Shown here: positions 9,571 to 19,422 of the stretch, in pieces
Layout of the letters: each line of letters opens with the position of its first letter
Numbering within the stretch: the first letter of the stretch is position 1
NCBI RefSeq assembly: GCF_002077695.1
Contig: NZ_MWUE01000016.1
Span: 124,001 to 188,000, forward strand
Direction: 5' to 3'
DNA from: Pantoea latae
GTDB taxonomy: Bacteria; Pseudomonadota; Gammaproteobacteria; Enterobacterales; Enterobacteriaceae
Length of the DNA stretch: 64,000 nt
The notes under the pieces: generated by a model
Seen by the model: the letters and a program-made list of their open reading frames with translations, nothing else
The model's database searches: none
Told to the model about the DNA's origin: nothing
Position numbers and translations under genes: made by a program

Positions 9571-9775
9571 CGCGGGTGGCATGGCCCAATCGCAAAGACG
9601 CAAAAAGCGGCATCCCTGCCAGCTCGGCCCGCGCGATTACGCACCTCATCCCTGAGGTGCGCCCGTAAACGTGCCAACGCGTTGCGTTGTTCAAAAACGC
9701 TCCCGGCGTTTTTGTCCCTGTCGCGGGACGCTTTGCTCCTCGGGCCATGCCACCCACTCCCTGAGTTGGGTACCC
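9571..9775. repeat. non-coding composite element of nested and serial hairpins
   Basis: Flanking arms GGGTGGCATGGCCC (9574-9587) and GGGCCATGCCACCC (9742-9755) are perfect 14-bp inverted repeats. Inside lie serial small hairpins, several with a TCCC loop: GGCA/TGCC (9609-9620), CGCACCTCA/TGAGGTGCG (9640-9661), CAAAAACGC/GCGTTTTTG (9692-9714) and GTCCC/GGGAC (9714-9729). Just outside the right arm is ACTC/GAGT (9755-9765). Frames across it are low-complexity and unlike any protein I know. It looks like a dispersed palindromic repeat unit or a structured RNA, and fills the htpG-to-LysR gap. Confidence 0.6.
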
Positions 9776-9841
9776 GCCTTTGAGTCACACCTGACCGCGC
9801 TTAGCTACCTTTACGCGGATAATTCACGTTCTAAACAGCCC

Positions 9842-10717
9842 CTACTGCTGCGCCGCCTCGCGCAGCCAGTCGCGAAACAGCGTAATCTCCCCGTCGTTGC
9901 GGCGCGACTCCTTGGTCATCATCCAGGTGGCTCGGTTAACGCGCACAAAGCCGAGCGGGGCAATCAGCGATCCCTCTTCCAGCTCCTGGCGCACCAGCAG
10001 ACGCGGCGCCACAATCACGCCCAGTCCGTTCTTCGCCGCCTGAATGCCGAGCGTCAGATTGTCGAAATGCTTGCCCGACCAGAAATTACCGCGCACGTTG
10101 GCGGCCGTCGACCATTCCGCCCAGGCGTGCAGACGCGTATCGACATGCAGCAAGGGCAGGGCGGCGAAATCCTGCGCGCTGCGAAAGCGCGAGGCGAACA
10201 GCGGCGCGCAGAGCGGCCCGAGATAGTCGTCGCTGATCAGCGTGGCGTCAATATCGCCATCTGGCGGCTGCTCAAAGCTGAGAATCAACACGTCGACATG
10301 CTCGCTGCGCAGCTGATCCAGCTCCAGCTGCGGCTGAAACTGCACCTCAATATCGGGATAGCGCTGGTAAAAGGTGCCGATGCGCGGGATCAGCCACTGC
10401 GACAGAAAGCTCGGCGCGCAGGAGACGTTGAGATGGTGACGCATGCCGGTGCGAATGCTGGCGCAGGTGGTGGAGAGCTCGCTAAACGCTTTCTGACAGC
10501 TGAGCAGCAGGCGCTCGCCGTGCGAGGTTAACTTCACGCGTCCGTTGGTGCGCACGAAAAGCGGCTTGCCCATCCAGCTCTCCAGCTGGCGGATCTGGTG
10601 GCTCACGGCGCTGTGAGTGACGTGCAGGCGTTCGGCCGCCACGCTAAAGCTGCTATGTAACGCCGCCTGGTGAAAATGGTGCAGCGCCCTTAGCGGAGGT
10701 AGCCGGGTCATACTCAT
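9842..10717 (-). CDS. LysR-family transcriptional regulator (GcvA-like)
   Basis: A 291-aa LTTR. The N-terminal winged HTH spans about residues 8-66 (HHFHQAALHSSFSVAAERL, VTHSAVSHQIRQLE), followed by a periplasmic-binding-like effector domain. The pattern is closest to the GcvA/AmpR branch of LysR proteins. A second possible start lies two codons in. It is divergent from the 281-aa unknown gene at 10893, which may be its target; this pairing is inference. It is not part of the E. coli htpG-adk order. Confidence 0.85.
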   Translation of the reverse strand: MSMTRLPPLRALHHFHQAALHSSFSVAAERLHVTHSAVSHQIRQLESWMGKPLFVRTNGRVKLTSHGERLLLSCQKAFSELSTTCASIRTGMRHHLNVSCAPSFLSQWLIPRIGTFYQRYPDIEVQFQPQLELDQLRSEHVDVLILSFEQPPDGDIDATLISDDYLGPLCAPLFASRFRSAQDFAALPLLHVDTRLHAWAEWSTAANVRGNFWSGKHFDNLTLGIQAAKNGLGVIVAPRLLVRQELEEGSLIAPLGFVRVNRATWMMTKESRRNDGEITLFRDWLREAAQQ

Positions 10718-10892
10718 CCCCTGTGTAAAAACCTAACAGGGATTGTCAGTTTATATCATTTTAAAGTCCAGCCGCATTCCCCTAACCTTGCCCGCTGATT
10801 ATGGCGGGTTGACTCGCAGGCAAAGCTATGCGTGGTCAGCATTTGCCGTCGTTCCGCCATCACCCGACCGATAACAAGAGAATCACAACGCG

Positions 10893-11738
10893 ATGGCACT
10901 TCACCCCTGGGCCGATCGTCCTTCCGAGGCGCGAGACCGGTTACGTACCCTGTTGTCACGCCACTACCGGCTGGAGCAGTACGACTTGTTCTTCGCGCCT
11001 TCGCTGCACGTGGCGCGCATCCTGCTGTCGCAGCTCTTTCTGCGCCAGGAGCAGGCGCGCAACCAGACGCGCTACGCCACCCACTTTCCGGTCACGGAAC
11101 TCAATGTGCTGCCCGCCGTGCCGCTGATGGCGGGCAACATCAATTTCGTCGCGCATATCGAACTGCCTTACGGTCGGGTGCGGCCGCTGCACCTCTGCCA
11201 GCAGCAGGGCGTAGTCGACGTCAGCGAAAGCTTCGCCAGCGTGCTGCATGAAGAGGTGATCAACCACGCCCGGCTGTTTGTCGCGCGTCTCGATCGCCAT
11301 GCCGATCTGCCCGGCGGACTGGTGCTGGTGGCGCTGCGCACCGCCGACTTCAGCACGCTGGTGCGCAGCGAGCTGCGGCTGTTCGAACAGGGGCTGCCGC
11401 TCGATACGCCGGTGCTGGCGGCGCTGGCCCGCAGCAAAGAGCAGGGCTGGCGGCCCTATAATCAGGCCAGCGTCGAGGCGATCTCCCTGAGCCTGCCGCT
11501 GCCGATCGCCTCCGGCCATCAGGCGGGCCTGCCGTTCGCCAGCTTCGCGCTGTCGCGGGCGCAGCTGGCGTCGCTGGCCCCGGCCAGCGACGTGGAGCTA
11601 TGGCCGCAGCAGAGCTATCTGCTGGTGCGCGCCAGCCAGCGCGGCGGCGGCCGCAAACAGACCAACCTGACGCCGCAGATCGGCCGGCGCGTGCAGACGC
11701 TGTTCAACACCGGCGGCAAATCTGAAAAAGCGCGCTAG
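10893..11738 (+). CDS. conserved-looking protein of unknown function, 281 aa
   Basis: I do not recognise this protein. It is soluble, Arg/Leu-rich, with no signal peptide or membrane segment, and ends in a basic tail (GGGRKQTNLTPQIGRRVQTLF). Segments such as YDLFFAPSLHVARILLSQLFL and VVDVSESFASVLHEEVINH faintly recall fold-type I PLP-enzyme architecture, but I see no convincing PLP lysine motif. Codon use and GC match the neighbours. The ribosome site is weak. It lies between the divergent LysR gene and adk, where E. coli has nothing. Confidence 0.7.
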   Translation: MALHPWADRPSEARDRLRTLLSRHYRLEQYDLFFAPSLHVARILLSQLFLRQEQARNQTRYATHFPVTELNVLPAVPLMAGNINFVAHIELPYGRVRPLHLCQQQGVVDVSESFASVLHEEVINHARLFVARLDRHADLPGGLVLVALRTADFSTLVRSELRLFEQGLPLDTPVLAALARSKEQGWRPYNQASVEAISLSLPLPIASGHQAGLPFASFALSRAQLASLAPASDVELWPQQSYLLVRASQRGGGRKQTNLTPQIGRRVQTLFNTGGKSEKAR

Positions 11739-11814
11739 CCGCGCCCGCCCGCCGCACGATATGGAGAAACAGGCTGCCGCCGTCCGCACCTTTCTTGTGG
11801 AGAGCGGGTCATAA

Positions 11815-12516
<702 letters not shown>

Positions 12517-12523
12517 CGCGCCT

Positions 12524-12548
12524 GGGGCTGGCAGTGCCAGCCCCTTTT
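12524..12548 (+). terminator. Rho-independent terminator of adk
   Basis: Near-perfect palindrome GGGGCTGGCA / TGCCAGCCCC (12524-12533, 12535-12544) followed by TTTT, 7 bp after the adk stop. Confidence 0.85.
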
Positions 12549-12628
12549 GCAGTAATTGCTTTTCCCTCTCCCGGTTTCCGCTACAATTTCCCCTGTTTTC
12601 ACGCATCCCCCGCTATCAAGGACTAACA

Positions 12629-13588
12629 ATGAGGCAAGACAAGCCCGGCGTGTTACTGGTTAATTTAGGTACGCCAGACGCCCCGACCACAGCTGCTGTA
12701 AAGCGCTATCTGAAACAGTTTCTCAGCGATCCGCGCGTGGTCGATACGCCGCGCTGGCTCTGGTGGCCAATCCTCAACGGCGTCGTGCTGCCGTTTCGCT
12801 CGCCGCGCGTGTCGAAACTCTACGCCTCCGTCTGGATGGACGGCGGTTCGCCGCTGATGGTTTACAGCAAGCAGCAGCGCGAGGCGCTGGCGGCGCGCGT
12901 CGACATGCCGGTCGAACTCGGCATGAGCTACGGCAATCCCAGCCTGCAGAGCGCGGTGGATAGCCTGATGGCGCAGGGCGTAACGCGCATGATCGTGCTG
13001 CCGCTCTATCCGCAGTTCTCCTGCTCCACGGTGGCGGCGGTCTGGGACGGCCTCTACAGCGCGTTTAAAAAGGCGCGCACCCTGCCGCATATCGACCTCA
13101 TCCGCGACTACGCCGAACATCCGGCCTATATCGCCGCGCTGAAAGCGTCGGTAGAGCGCTCTTTTGCGACGCACGGCCAGCCGGATCTGCTGGTGCTCTC
13201 CTTTCACGGCATCCCGCAGCGCTTCGCCAACGAGGGCGACGACTACCCGCTGCGCTGCGCCGACACCACCGCGCTGCTGCAGCAGGCGCTCGGCCTGCGC
13301 GACGATCAGATTATGATGACCTTCCAGTCACGCTTCGGCCGCGAACCCTGGCTGCAGCCCTACACCGACGAAACCATGCAGGGCCTGGCGAAAAAGGGCA
13401 TTAAGCATGTGCAGGTGATGAGCCCGGGCTTTTCGGCGGACTGTCTGGAAACGCTGGAGGAGATTAGCGAGCAGAACCGCGAATTCTTCCTGCACGGCGG
13501 CGGCGAGAAGTTTGAGTATATCCCGGCGCTCAACGCCGATGCCGAACATATCGATATGATGGTGCAGCTGGTCAACGCGCGTCGTTAA
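12629..13588 (+). CDS. hemH: Ferrochelatase
   Basis: Last step of protoheme synthesis: Fe2+ insertion into protoporphyrin IX at the inner membrane surface. It is 319 aa (E. coli 320). The N-terminus [13 protein letters not shown] and the LSFHGIPQR motif with metal-site His193 are visible, as are [15 protein letters not shown] and the C-terminal [15 protein letters not shown] with the conserved Glu. A -10-like TACAAT lies at 12582-12587. In E. coli aes follows hemH; here gsk follows directly. Confidence 0.97.
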   Translation: MRQDKPGVLLVNLGTPDAPTTAAVKRYLKQFLSDPRVVDTPRWLWWPILNGVVLPFRSPRVSKLYASVWMDGGSPLMVYSKQQREALAARVDMPVELGMSYGNPSLQSAVDSLMAQGVTRMIVLPLYPQFSCSTVAAVWDGLYSAFKKARTLPHIDLIRDYAEHPAYIAALKASVERSFATHGQPDLLVLSFHGIPQRFANEGDDYPLRCADTTALLQQALGLRDDQIMMTFQSRFGREPWLQPYTDETMQGLAKKGIKHVQVMSPGFSADCLETLEEISEQNREFFLHGGGEKFEYIPALNADAEHIDMMVQLVNARR

Positions 13589-13594
13589 AGCCGC

Positions 13595-13629
13595 GGCGGA
13601 GAATATGCTATTATCCTCCGCCTGTTTTT
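13595..13629 (+). terminator. terminator between hemH and gsk
   Basis: Stem GGCGGAG / CTCCGCC (13595-13601, 13616-13622) followed by TGTTTTT, just after the hemH stop. The loop is AT-rich (TATGCTATTAT), so the same bases could also contribute a -10 element for gsk. Confidence 0.75.
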
Positions 13630-13644
13630 CTGACGGCACCCATC

Positions 13645-14946
13645 ATGAAATTTCCCGGCAAACGCAAATCCAAACACTATTTCCCGGTTAGCGCCCGCGA
13701 CCCGTTGCTCCATGCCGCCTCGCAGGAGGTGGAAGAGGGGAGCTGGGTGGTCGGCATCGATCAGACGCTGGTGGATATTGAAGCCAAAGTCGACGACGCC
13801 TTTCTGGTGCGCTATGGCCTGAGCGCCGGACACTCTTTAGTGATCGCCGACGACGTTGCCGAAGCGCTCTATCACGAGCTCATGCGCGATAACCTGATCA
13901 CCCATCAGTTTGCCGGCGGCACCATCGGTAACACGCTGCACAACTATTCGGTGCTGGCGGACGACCGCTCGGTGCTGCTGGGCGTGATGTGCAGCAATAT
14001 TCAGATCGGCGGCTACGCCTATCGCTACCTCTGCAACACCTCCAGCCGCATGGATCTCAACTATCTGCAGGGCGTGGACGGCGCCATTGGCCGCTGCTTC
14101 ACCCTGATTGGCGATCAGGGCGAACGCACCTTCGCCATCAGCCCTGGGCAGATGAACCAGCTGCGCGCCGAAAGCATTCCCGAAGCGGTGATCGCTGGCG
14201 CCTCGGCGCTGGTGCTCACCTCTTACCTGGTGCGCTGCGGCGAAGGCGAGCCGATGCCGCAGGCCACGCTGCAGGCGATCGACTACGCGAAACGCCACAA
14301 CGTGCCGGTGGTGCTGACGCTGGGCACCAAATATGTTATCGGCGACAACCCGCAGTTCTGGCGCGATTTCCTGCGCGAACACGTCACCATCCTGGCGATG
14401 AACGAAGAGGAAGCGCTGGCGCTGACCGGCGAATCGGATCCGCTGCTGGCGGCCGACAGGGCGCTGGAGTGGGTCGACCTGGTGCTCTGCACCGCCGGAC
14501 CGACCGGCCTCTATATGGCGGGCTATACCGAAGAGGAATTTAAGCGCAAAACCAACCATCCGCTGCTGCCGGGCGCGATTGCGGAATTCAATCAGTATGA
14601 ATTCAGCCGCGCCATGCGTCAGCAGGCGTGCCAGCAGCCGTGCCGCATCTTCTCTCATATCGCGCCCTATATGGGCGGGCCGGAGAAGATCATGAACACC
14701 AACGGCGCAGGCGATGGCGCACTGGCGGCGCTGCTGCATGACATCACGGCGAATAACTACCATCGGCAGAAGGTGCCGAACTCCAGCAAGCACGCGCGCG
14801 AGTACCTGACCTACTCCTCGCTGGCGCAGGTGTGCAAATACGCCAACCGCGTCAGCTATCAGGTGCTGAACCAGCATTCGCCGCGCCTGACGCGCGGCCT
14901 GCCGGAGCGTGAAGACAGTCTGGAAGAGTCCTACTGGGATCGCTAA
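13645..14946 (+). CDS. gsk: Inosine-guanosine kinase
   Basis: Purine nucleoside salvage kinase of the PfkB/ribokinase superfamily, phosphorylating guanosine and inosine. It is 433 aa (E. coli 434). The conserved start MKFPGKRKSKHYFPV, the GGTIGNTLHNYSVL substrate region and the ATP/anion-hole motif NTNGAGDGALAALLHD (about residues 351-366, catalytic Asp in GAGD) are visible. It is convergent with ybaL across a shared hairpin. Confidence 0.96.
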   Translation: MKFPGKRKSKHYFPVSARDPLLHAASQEVEEGSWVVGIDQTLVDIEAKVDDAFLVRYGLSAGHSLVIADDVAEALYHELMRDNLITHQFAGGTIGNTLHNYSVLADDRSVLLGVMCSNIQIGGYAYRYLCNTSSRMDLNYLQGVDGAIGRCFTLIGDQGERTFAISPGQMNQLRAESIPEAVIAGASALVLTSYLVRCGEGEPMPQATLQAIDYAKRHNVPVVLTLGTKYVIGDNPQFWRDFLREHVTILAMNEEEALALTGESDPLLAADRALEWVDLVLCTAGPTGLYMAGYTEEEFKRKTNHPLLPGAIAEFNQYEFSRAMRQQACQQPCRIFSHIAPYMGGPEKIMNTNGAGDGALAALLHDITANNYHRQKVPNSSKHAREYLTYSSLAQVCKYANRVSYQVLNQHSPRLTRGLPEREDSLEESYWDR

Positions 14947-14954
14947 GCAGGAAG

Positions 14955-14976
14955 GGCTTCCCCGGGCGGGGAAGCC
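14955..14976. terminator. hairpin between convergent gsk and ybaL
   Basis: Perfect stem GGCTTCCCC / GGGGAAGCC (14955-14963, 14968-14976) with a 4-nt loop, between two converging genes. There is no T-run on either side, so its termination strength is uncertain. Confidence 0.55.
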
Positions 14977-14982
14977 GGCAAA

Positions 14983-16671
14983 TCAGATAGGGCACTCACG
15001 CACCACCGGACGCTCGGCGATCTCCGCCTCCAGCATACGCAGCATGCTGCTGGCGATTTCCCGTTCGCCCATCACCACGCGCGTCGCGCCGCGCGCCATG
15101 ATGTACTCCACCTCGTCGTCATAGTGTGCGCGCGCGATAATCTCAATCTCGTTAAACTTCTCGCGCGCGGTGGTGACGATCTCCCCTGACTCGTAGCCAT
15201 TGGGAATGGTCAGCAGTAGCCAGCGCGCGCAGTCGAGCCGCGCCAGCTCCATGGTATCGGCGCGCACCGCGTTGCCCAGCACCGCCCTGATGCCCTGCTC
15301 GCGCAGCGCCTCGACGCGCGCGCGGGAGTTTTCTACCACCACGAAAGGCACGTCCGCCTCCAGCAGCTTCTGCCCCAGCAGGCTGCCGACGCGGCCATAG
15401 CCGACGATTACCGCATGATGGCAGATATCCACCGGGATCTGTTTTTCCTCTTCGATCGCCTCTTCCTGCGCCTGCTCCTGGCGGCTTTCGCTTTTCGCCA
15501 GGAAACGCTCCAGCAGGCTGAACAGGATAGGGTTGAGCATAATCGAGAGGATCGCCGCGGCCAGCACCAGGTTGCGCCCCTCGCTGCTGAGCAGATTAAG
15601 GGAGATGCCGAGCCCGGCCAGAATAAAGGCGAACTCGCCAATCTGCGCCAGGCTGACGGAGATGGTCAGCGCGGTGCGGCGCGAATGGCCCAGCAGCGTC
15701 ACCAGCAGCCAGGCGGCGGCAGATTTGCCCAGCACCACAATCACCAGCGCGCCCAGCACCGCCAGCGGCTGCTCTACCAGAATCATCGGATCGAACAGCA
15801 TGCCTACCGAGACAAAGAACAGCACGGCGAAGGCGTCGCGCAGCGGCAGGGTGTCGTGAGCGGCGCGGTGGCTCAGCTCCGACTCATTCAGCACCATCCC
15901 GGCGAAGAAGGCGCCGAGCGCGAAAGAGACGTCGAAAAACTCCACCGCGCCAAAGGCGATGCCGAGCGCCAGCGCCAGCACCGCGAGGGTAAAGAGCTCG
16001 CGCGAGCCGGTGGCGGCGCTTTTCGACAGGATCCACGGCACCACGCGACGGCCCACCACCATCATCAGCACCATAAAGGCGGCGACCTTGCCGATGGTCA
16101 GCAGCAGATCCCACGCCAGCAGCTGCGGGCTGGCGTTGCCCTGTTCCAGCATACCGGCGATGGCGGGCAGCAGCACCAGCGTCAGCACCATCACCAGATC
16201 TTCGACAATCAGCCAGCCGATGGCGATCTGTCCGCGCTGGCTGTCAATCAGCTGACGCTCCTCCAGCGCGCGCAGCAGCACCACAGTGCTGGCGGTGGAG
16301 AGGCAGAGGCCAAACACCAGGCCGGTCATTAGCGACCAGCCCAGCCAGGCGGAGAGGCCCATTCCCAGCAGCGTGGCGACGGCGATTTGCGCCACGGCGC
16401 CGGGAATGGCGATGCTCTTTACCGCCATCAGATCCTTCAGGGAGAAGTGCAGGCCGACGCCGAACATCAGCAGGATGACGCCCAGCTCCGCCAGCTCCGG
16501 CGCCAGGTTGGTATCGGCGACAAAACCCGGCGTGAAGGGACCCGCCAGCACGCCTGCCAGCAGGTAGCCGACCAGCGGCGAAATGCGCAGGCGGTTTGCG
16601 ATCATGCCAAGGAGAAACGCCAGGACCAGTCCCCCGACGATGGTGGTGATCAACGGTGTGGTGTGATGCAT
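14983..16671 (-). CDS. ybaL: YbaL, Kef-type cation:proton antiporter (CPA2) with TrkA-N domain
   Basis: Inner-membrane monovalent cation/proton antiporter of the CPA2 family. It is 562 aa (E. coli 558). About 12 transmembrane segments occupy residues 1-390, including HTTPLITTIVGGLVLAF and SPLVGYLLAGVLAGPF. A cytosolic linker (QEEAIEEEKQIPVDICHHA) leads to an NAD-binding TrkA-N/Rossmann domain (VIVGYGRVGSLLGQKLL). The start at 16671 is preferred (MHHTTPL, AAGGAG upstream) over the longer frame. The E. coli neighbour fsr is missing. Confidence 0.95.
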   Translation of the reverse strand: MHHTTPLITTIVGGLVLAFLLGMIANRLRISPLVGYLLAGVLAGPFTPGFVADTNLAPELAELGVILLMFGVGLHFSLKDLMAVKSIAIPGAVAQIAVATLLGMGLSAWLGWSLMTGLVFGLCLSTASTVVLLRALEERQLIDSQRGQIAIGWLIVEDLVMVLTLVLLPAIAGMLEQGNASPQLLAWDLLLTIGKVAAFMVLMMVVGRRVVPWILSKSAATGSRELFTLAVLALALGIAFGAVEFFDVSFALGAFFAGMVLNESELSHRAAHDTLPLRDAFAVLFFVSVGMLFDPMILVEQPLAVLGALVIVVLGKSAAAWLLVTLLGHSRRTALTISVSLAQIGEFAFILAGLGISLNLLSSEGRNLVLAAAILSIMLNPILFSLLERFLAKSESRQEQAQEEAIEEEKQIPVDICHHAVIVGYGRVGSLLGQKLLEADVPFVVVENSRARVEALREQGIRAVLGNAVRADTMELARLDCARWLLLTIPNGYESGEIVTTAREKFNEIEIIARAHYDDEVEYIMARGATRVVMGEREIASSMLRMLEAEIAERPVVRECPI

Positions 16672-16711
16672 GCCTGTCTCCTTGTGTGCAAATGTGTCTG
16701 CCTGTAACAAT

Positions 16712-17122
16712 TGAGTTTAAGATAAACAGTGCTTTTTCGCTGGGTTTTTTGCGGGATAATAAGAAAAAAGTTTGAAAATGAGAGGAAAACGAGGTCGAAG
16801 GGCTATTTTATCGGGTTTTCGTTAACTGGAGGCGCTATCAGGCAAGTCAGCGAAGCGCATCAATACACTATGCTGCGGCAAAATAGCCGATGGATGCCTT
16901 CGATAAGGCAAGGTTGCGCCTAGAAAAAGGCAAAGGTAGCGTGGGCACGGCGTTGGATGCGATTTATAACAGAGAGTATCTTTTGAATATCAAGGTTAAA
17001 GCAATTTCAGGGCCAGCGATATCAGCGTTTCATCTTGAGTTAGCCTGCGGAATATGCGACACAGTGGGTCAGCATGCTGATACCACCCGGAACGGGCACT
17101 TCATACAATAAGGAGACAGGCT
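16712..17122. other. ybaL-ushA intergenic region, about 410 bp
   Basis: Lower GC than its surroundings. An in-frame stretch of 73 codons (16890-17111) shows no ribosome site and no recognisable family, so I do not call it. The region must hold the divergent promoters of ybaL and ushA. In E. coli fsr occupies this place, but I see no remnant of it. Confidence 0.5.
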
Positions 17123-18877
17123 TTGCTGTTATCACGATGGGCCGCCACCGGCCTTGCGCTGCTGGCGCTGGCGCCCGCGCTTTCTCAGGCCGCCGAGGCG
17201 GATCGCACCTACCGCTTTAGCATTCTCCATACCAATGATGAGCACGGCCATTTCTGGTACAACGCGCAGGGCGAATATGGCCTGGCGGCGCAAAAAACGC
17301 TGATGGACACCCTGCGCTACGACGTGCAGGCCAAAGGCGGCGGGGCGCTGATCCTCTCAGCAGGCGACGTCAACACCGGGGTGCCGGAGTCCGACGAGCT
17401 GTCCGCCGAGCCTGATATTCGCGGCATGAACCTGATCGGCTATGACGCGATGGCGCTCGGCAATCATGAATTCGATAACCCGCTCGAGGTGCTGCGCCAG
17501 CAGGAGAGCTGGGCGCGCTTTCCTTTTCTCGCCGCCAACCTCTATCAGAAAAGCACCGGCGAGCGGCTGTTTAAGCCCTGGGCGATATTTAATCGCATGG
17601 GGCTGAAGATCGCCGTGCTGGGCCTCGCCACGCCTGATACCGCGAAGCTGGCGAATCCAGCGCACTTGCGCGACGTAGAGTTCCGCGATCCCGTTAGCGA
17701 GACGGAAAAGGCGGTGGCGGAGCTGCGCGCCGGCGAAAAACCAGACGTGATCGTGGTGCTGAGCCATCTCGGCTATGACGACAACGGCGAGCACGGCAGC
17801 AACGCGCCGGGCGACGTCACGCTGGCGCGCAGCCTGCCGCCCGGCACCGTGGCGATGATCGTCGGCGGCCACTCGCACGATACGCTGTGCATGGCGAAAG
17901 CCAACGAGCGGGAAAAAGCCTGGCAGCCGGGCGCGGCCTGCCAGCCGGACAAGCAGAACGGCGTCTGGATTATGCAGGCCGGCAAGTGGGGCGAATATGT
18001 CGGCCGCGGCGATTTTACCTGGCGCAACGGCGAAGTGGCGCTGGAGTCCTACGCGCTGGTGCCGGTTAACCTCAAGCATCAGATTAAAAACGCCGACGGC
18101 AGCGAAACCTGGCTCACCTGGCAGCAGGAGATCCCGAAAAACACCGCCATGATGAAGCTGCTGATGCCTTATCAAAAGCGGGCCGAGGCGCGTCTGAATG
18201 TCGATGTAGGCAGCGCACAAGGGCAGTTTAACGGCGAGCGTGAACAGGTGCGTTTTACCCAGACCAATCTCGGCCAGCTGATTCTGCGCGCGCAGATGGC
18301 GAAAACCCAGGCGGATTTCGCCGTGATGAGCGGCGGCGGCATTCGCGCGTCGCTGCCCGTCGGCAAGCTGAGCTGGCGCGATCTGCTGCAGGTGCAGCCG
18401 TTCGGTAATCAGGTGGTGTCGGTGACGCTGACCGGCACCGAGGTGAAAAAGTATCTCGACGTGGTGGCCAACATTAAACCGGACGCGGGCGGTTTCGCGC
18501 AGTTCGCGCGCGTTAGCCTGGTCGCGGACGGCAGCACCGTGAGCGATGTACGCATCAACGGCCAGCCGCTGCAGGAGAATAAAACCTACCGCTTAGCGAC
18601 CAACAGCTTTAACGCGGCGGGCGGCGACGGCTATCCACGCATCGATACGCACGCAGGCTACCAGAATTCAGGCAGCATCGATGCCGAGGTGCTGCGCGAT
18701 TACGTTAAAGCCCACTCGCCGCTGAAAGCCGCCGACTACGCGCCGACGGAGACGATTCATACGCTGACGGAGGCGGAGAAAAAGGCGCGCGATAAGCCGC
18801 ACAAGCGCAGCTATCCGCAGATGATTCTGGCGTGGATCTGGCCATGGGGACGGGAAACGGCGCATAACGCGCCGTAA
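17123..18877 (+). CDS. ushA: UshA-like periplasmic 5'-nucleotidase / UDP-sugar hydrolase
   Basis: Periplasmic enzyme that degrades nucleotides and UDP-sugars for uptake. The start is TTG at 17123 with AAGGAG 7 nt upstream. Residues 1-23 form a signal peptide ending SQAA. The metallophosphatase domain shows HTNDEHGHF, GDVNTGVPESD, LGNHEFDN and GGHSHD; the substrate domain has VMSGGGIRASLP and NSFNAAGGDGYP. At 584 aa it is longer than E. coli UshA (550), through a C-terminal tail ending in an aromatic YPQMILAWIWPWG segment. Confidence 0.9.
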   Translation: MLLSRWAATGLALLALAPALSQAAEADRTYRFSILHTNDEHGHFWYNAQGEYGLAAQKTLMDTLRYDVQAKGGGALILSAGDVNTGVPESDELSAEPDIRGMNLIGYDAMALGNHEFDNPLEVLRQQESWARFPFLAANLYQKSTGERLFKPWAIFNRMGLKIAVLGLATPDTAKLANPAHLRDVEFRDPVSETEKAVAELRAGEKPDVIVVLSHLGYDDNGEHGSNAPGDVTLARSLPPGTVAMIVGGHSHDTLCMAKANEREKAWQPGAACQPDKQNGVWIMQAGKWGEYVGRGDFTWRNGEVALESYALVPVNLKHQIKNADGSETWLTWQQEIPKNTAMMKLLMPYQKRAEARLNVDVGSAQGQFNGEREQVRFTQTNLGQLILRAQMAKTQADFAVMSGGGIRASLPVGKLSWRDLLQVQPFGNQVVSVTLTGTEVKKYLDVVANIKPDAGGFAQFARVSLVADGSTVSDVRINGQPLQENKTYRLATNSFNAAGGDGYPRIDTHAGYQNSGSIDAEVLRDYVKAHSPLKAADYAPTETIHTLTEAEKKARDKPHKRSYPQMILAWIWPWGRETAHNAP

Positions 18878-18905
18878 AATTTCTCTAAAGGCGGCGCTAA
18901 ACTTA

Positions 18906-19340
18906 TCAAGCCTCGCAGCCCTTACGCCCAAACCAGCGCGGGCGCAGCCTGTCCCAGGCCCAGTTGTAGGCCATGGTGTAGGGCAGGAAAAAGAGGAAAA
19001 ACGCCACCTCCAGCAGCAGCGCCTGCCACAGGGAGATGCCGAGCATCCAGGCGGCGATCGGCAAACCGATCAAAATAAAGCCGCCTTCAAACAGCAGCGC
19101 GTGCAGGACGCGGATCAGCACGCCGCGATGCACCTTGCCCGGCGGACAGATCCTGTCAAACATCGCGTTATAAATCATATTCCACAGCATCGCCACGGTA
19201 GAAAGCATGATCGCCAGCGCGCCCATCTCGAACAGCGGCTTCGCCATCGCCCAGGCCGCCAGCGGCGACACGGTCAGGATCGCCAGGGTTTCGAACCCCA
19301 GCGCATGTAAAAAACGTTCTTTCAGCGAACGGGTACGCAT
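18906..19340 (-). CDS. PACE-family efflux transporter (AceI-like)
   Basis: A 144-aa protein with two tandem bacterial transmembrane pair domains, four helices in all. The signature motifs of the proteobacterial antimicrobial compound efflux family are visible: RFLHALGFE near the start, NMIYNAMFD after helix 2, LLFEGGF in helix 3 and YNWAWDRLRP after helix 4. AceI exports chlorhexidine by proton exchange; the substrate here is unknown. It is divergent from a LysR gene 82 bp away, the usual arrangement for PACE genes. Absent from this place in E. coli. Confidence 0.9.
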   Translation of the reverse strand: MRTRSLKERFLHALGFETLAILTVSPLAAWAMAKPLFEMGALAIMLSTVAMLWNMIYNAMFDRICPPGKVHRGVLIRVLHALLFEGGFILIGLPIAAWMLGISLWQALLLEVAFFLFFLPYTMAYNWAWDRLRPRWFGRKGCEA

Positions 19341-19422
19341 TGTTAACCTCCATCAGTCAGGCGGGCATTCTGGCAGCCTGCAGTGATAAGATAAAATGAT
19401 GACCTATCGATAAAAGCGATGG

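Noticed and set aside
16890..17111. 73-codon frame before ushA
   Set aside because: No ribosome site and no family match; it lies in what must be promoter DNA.
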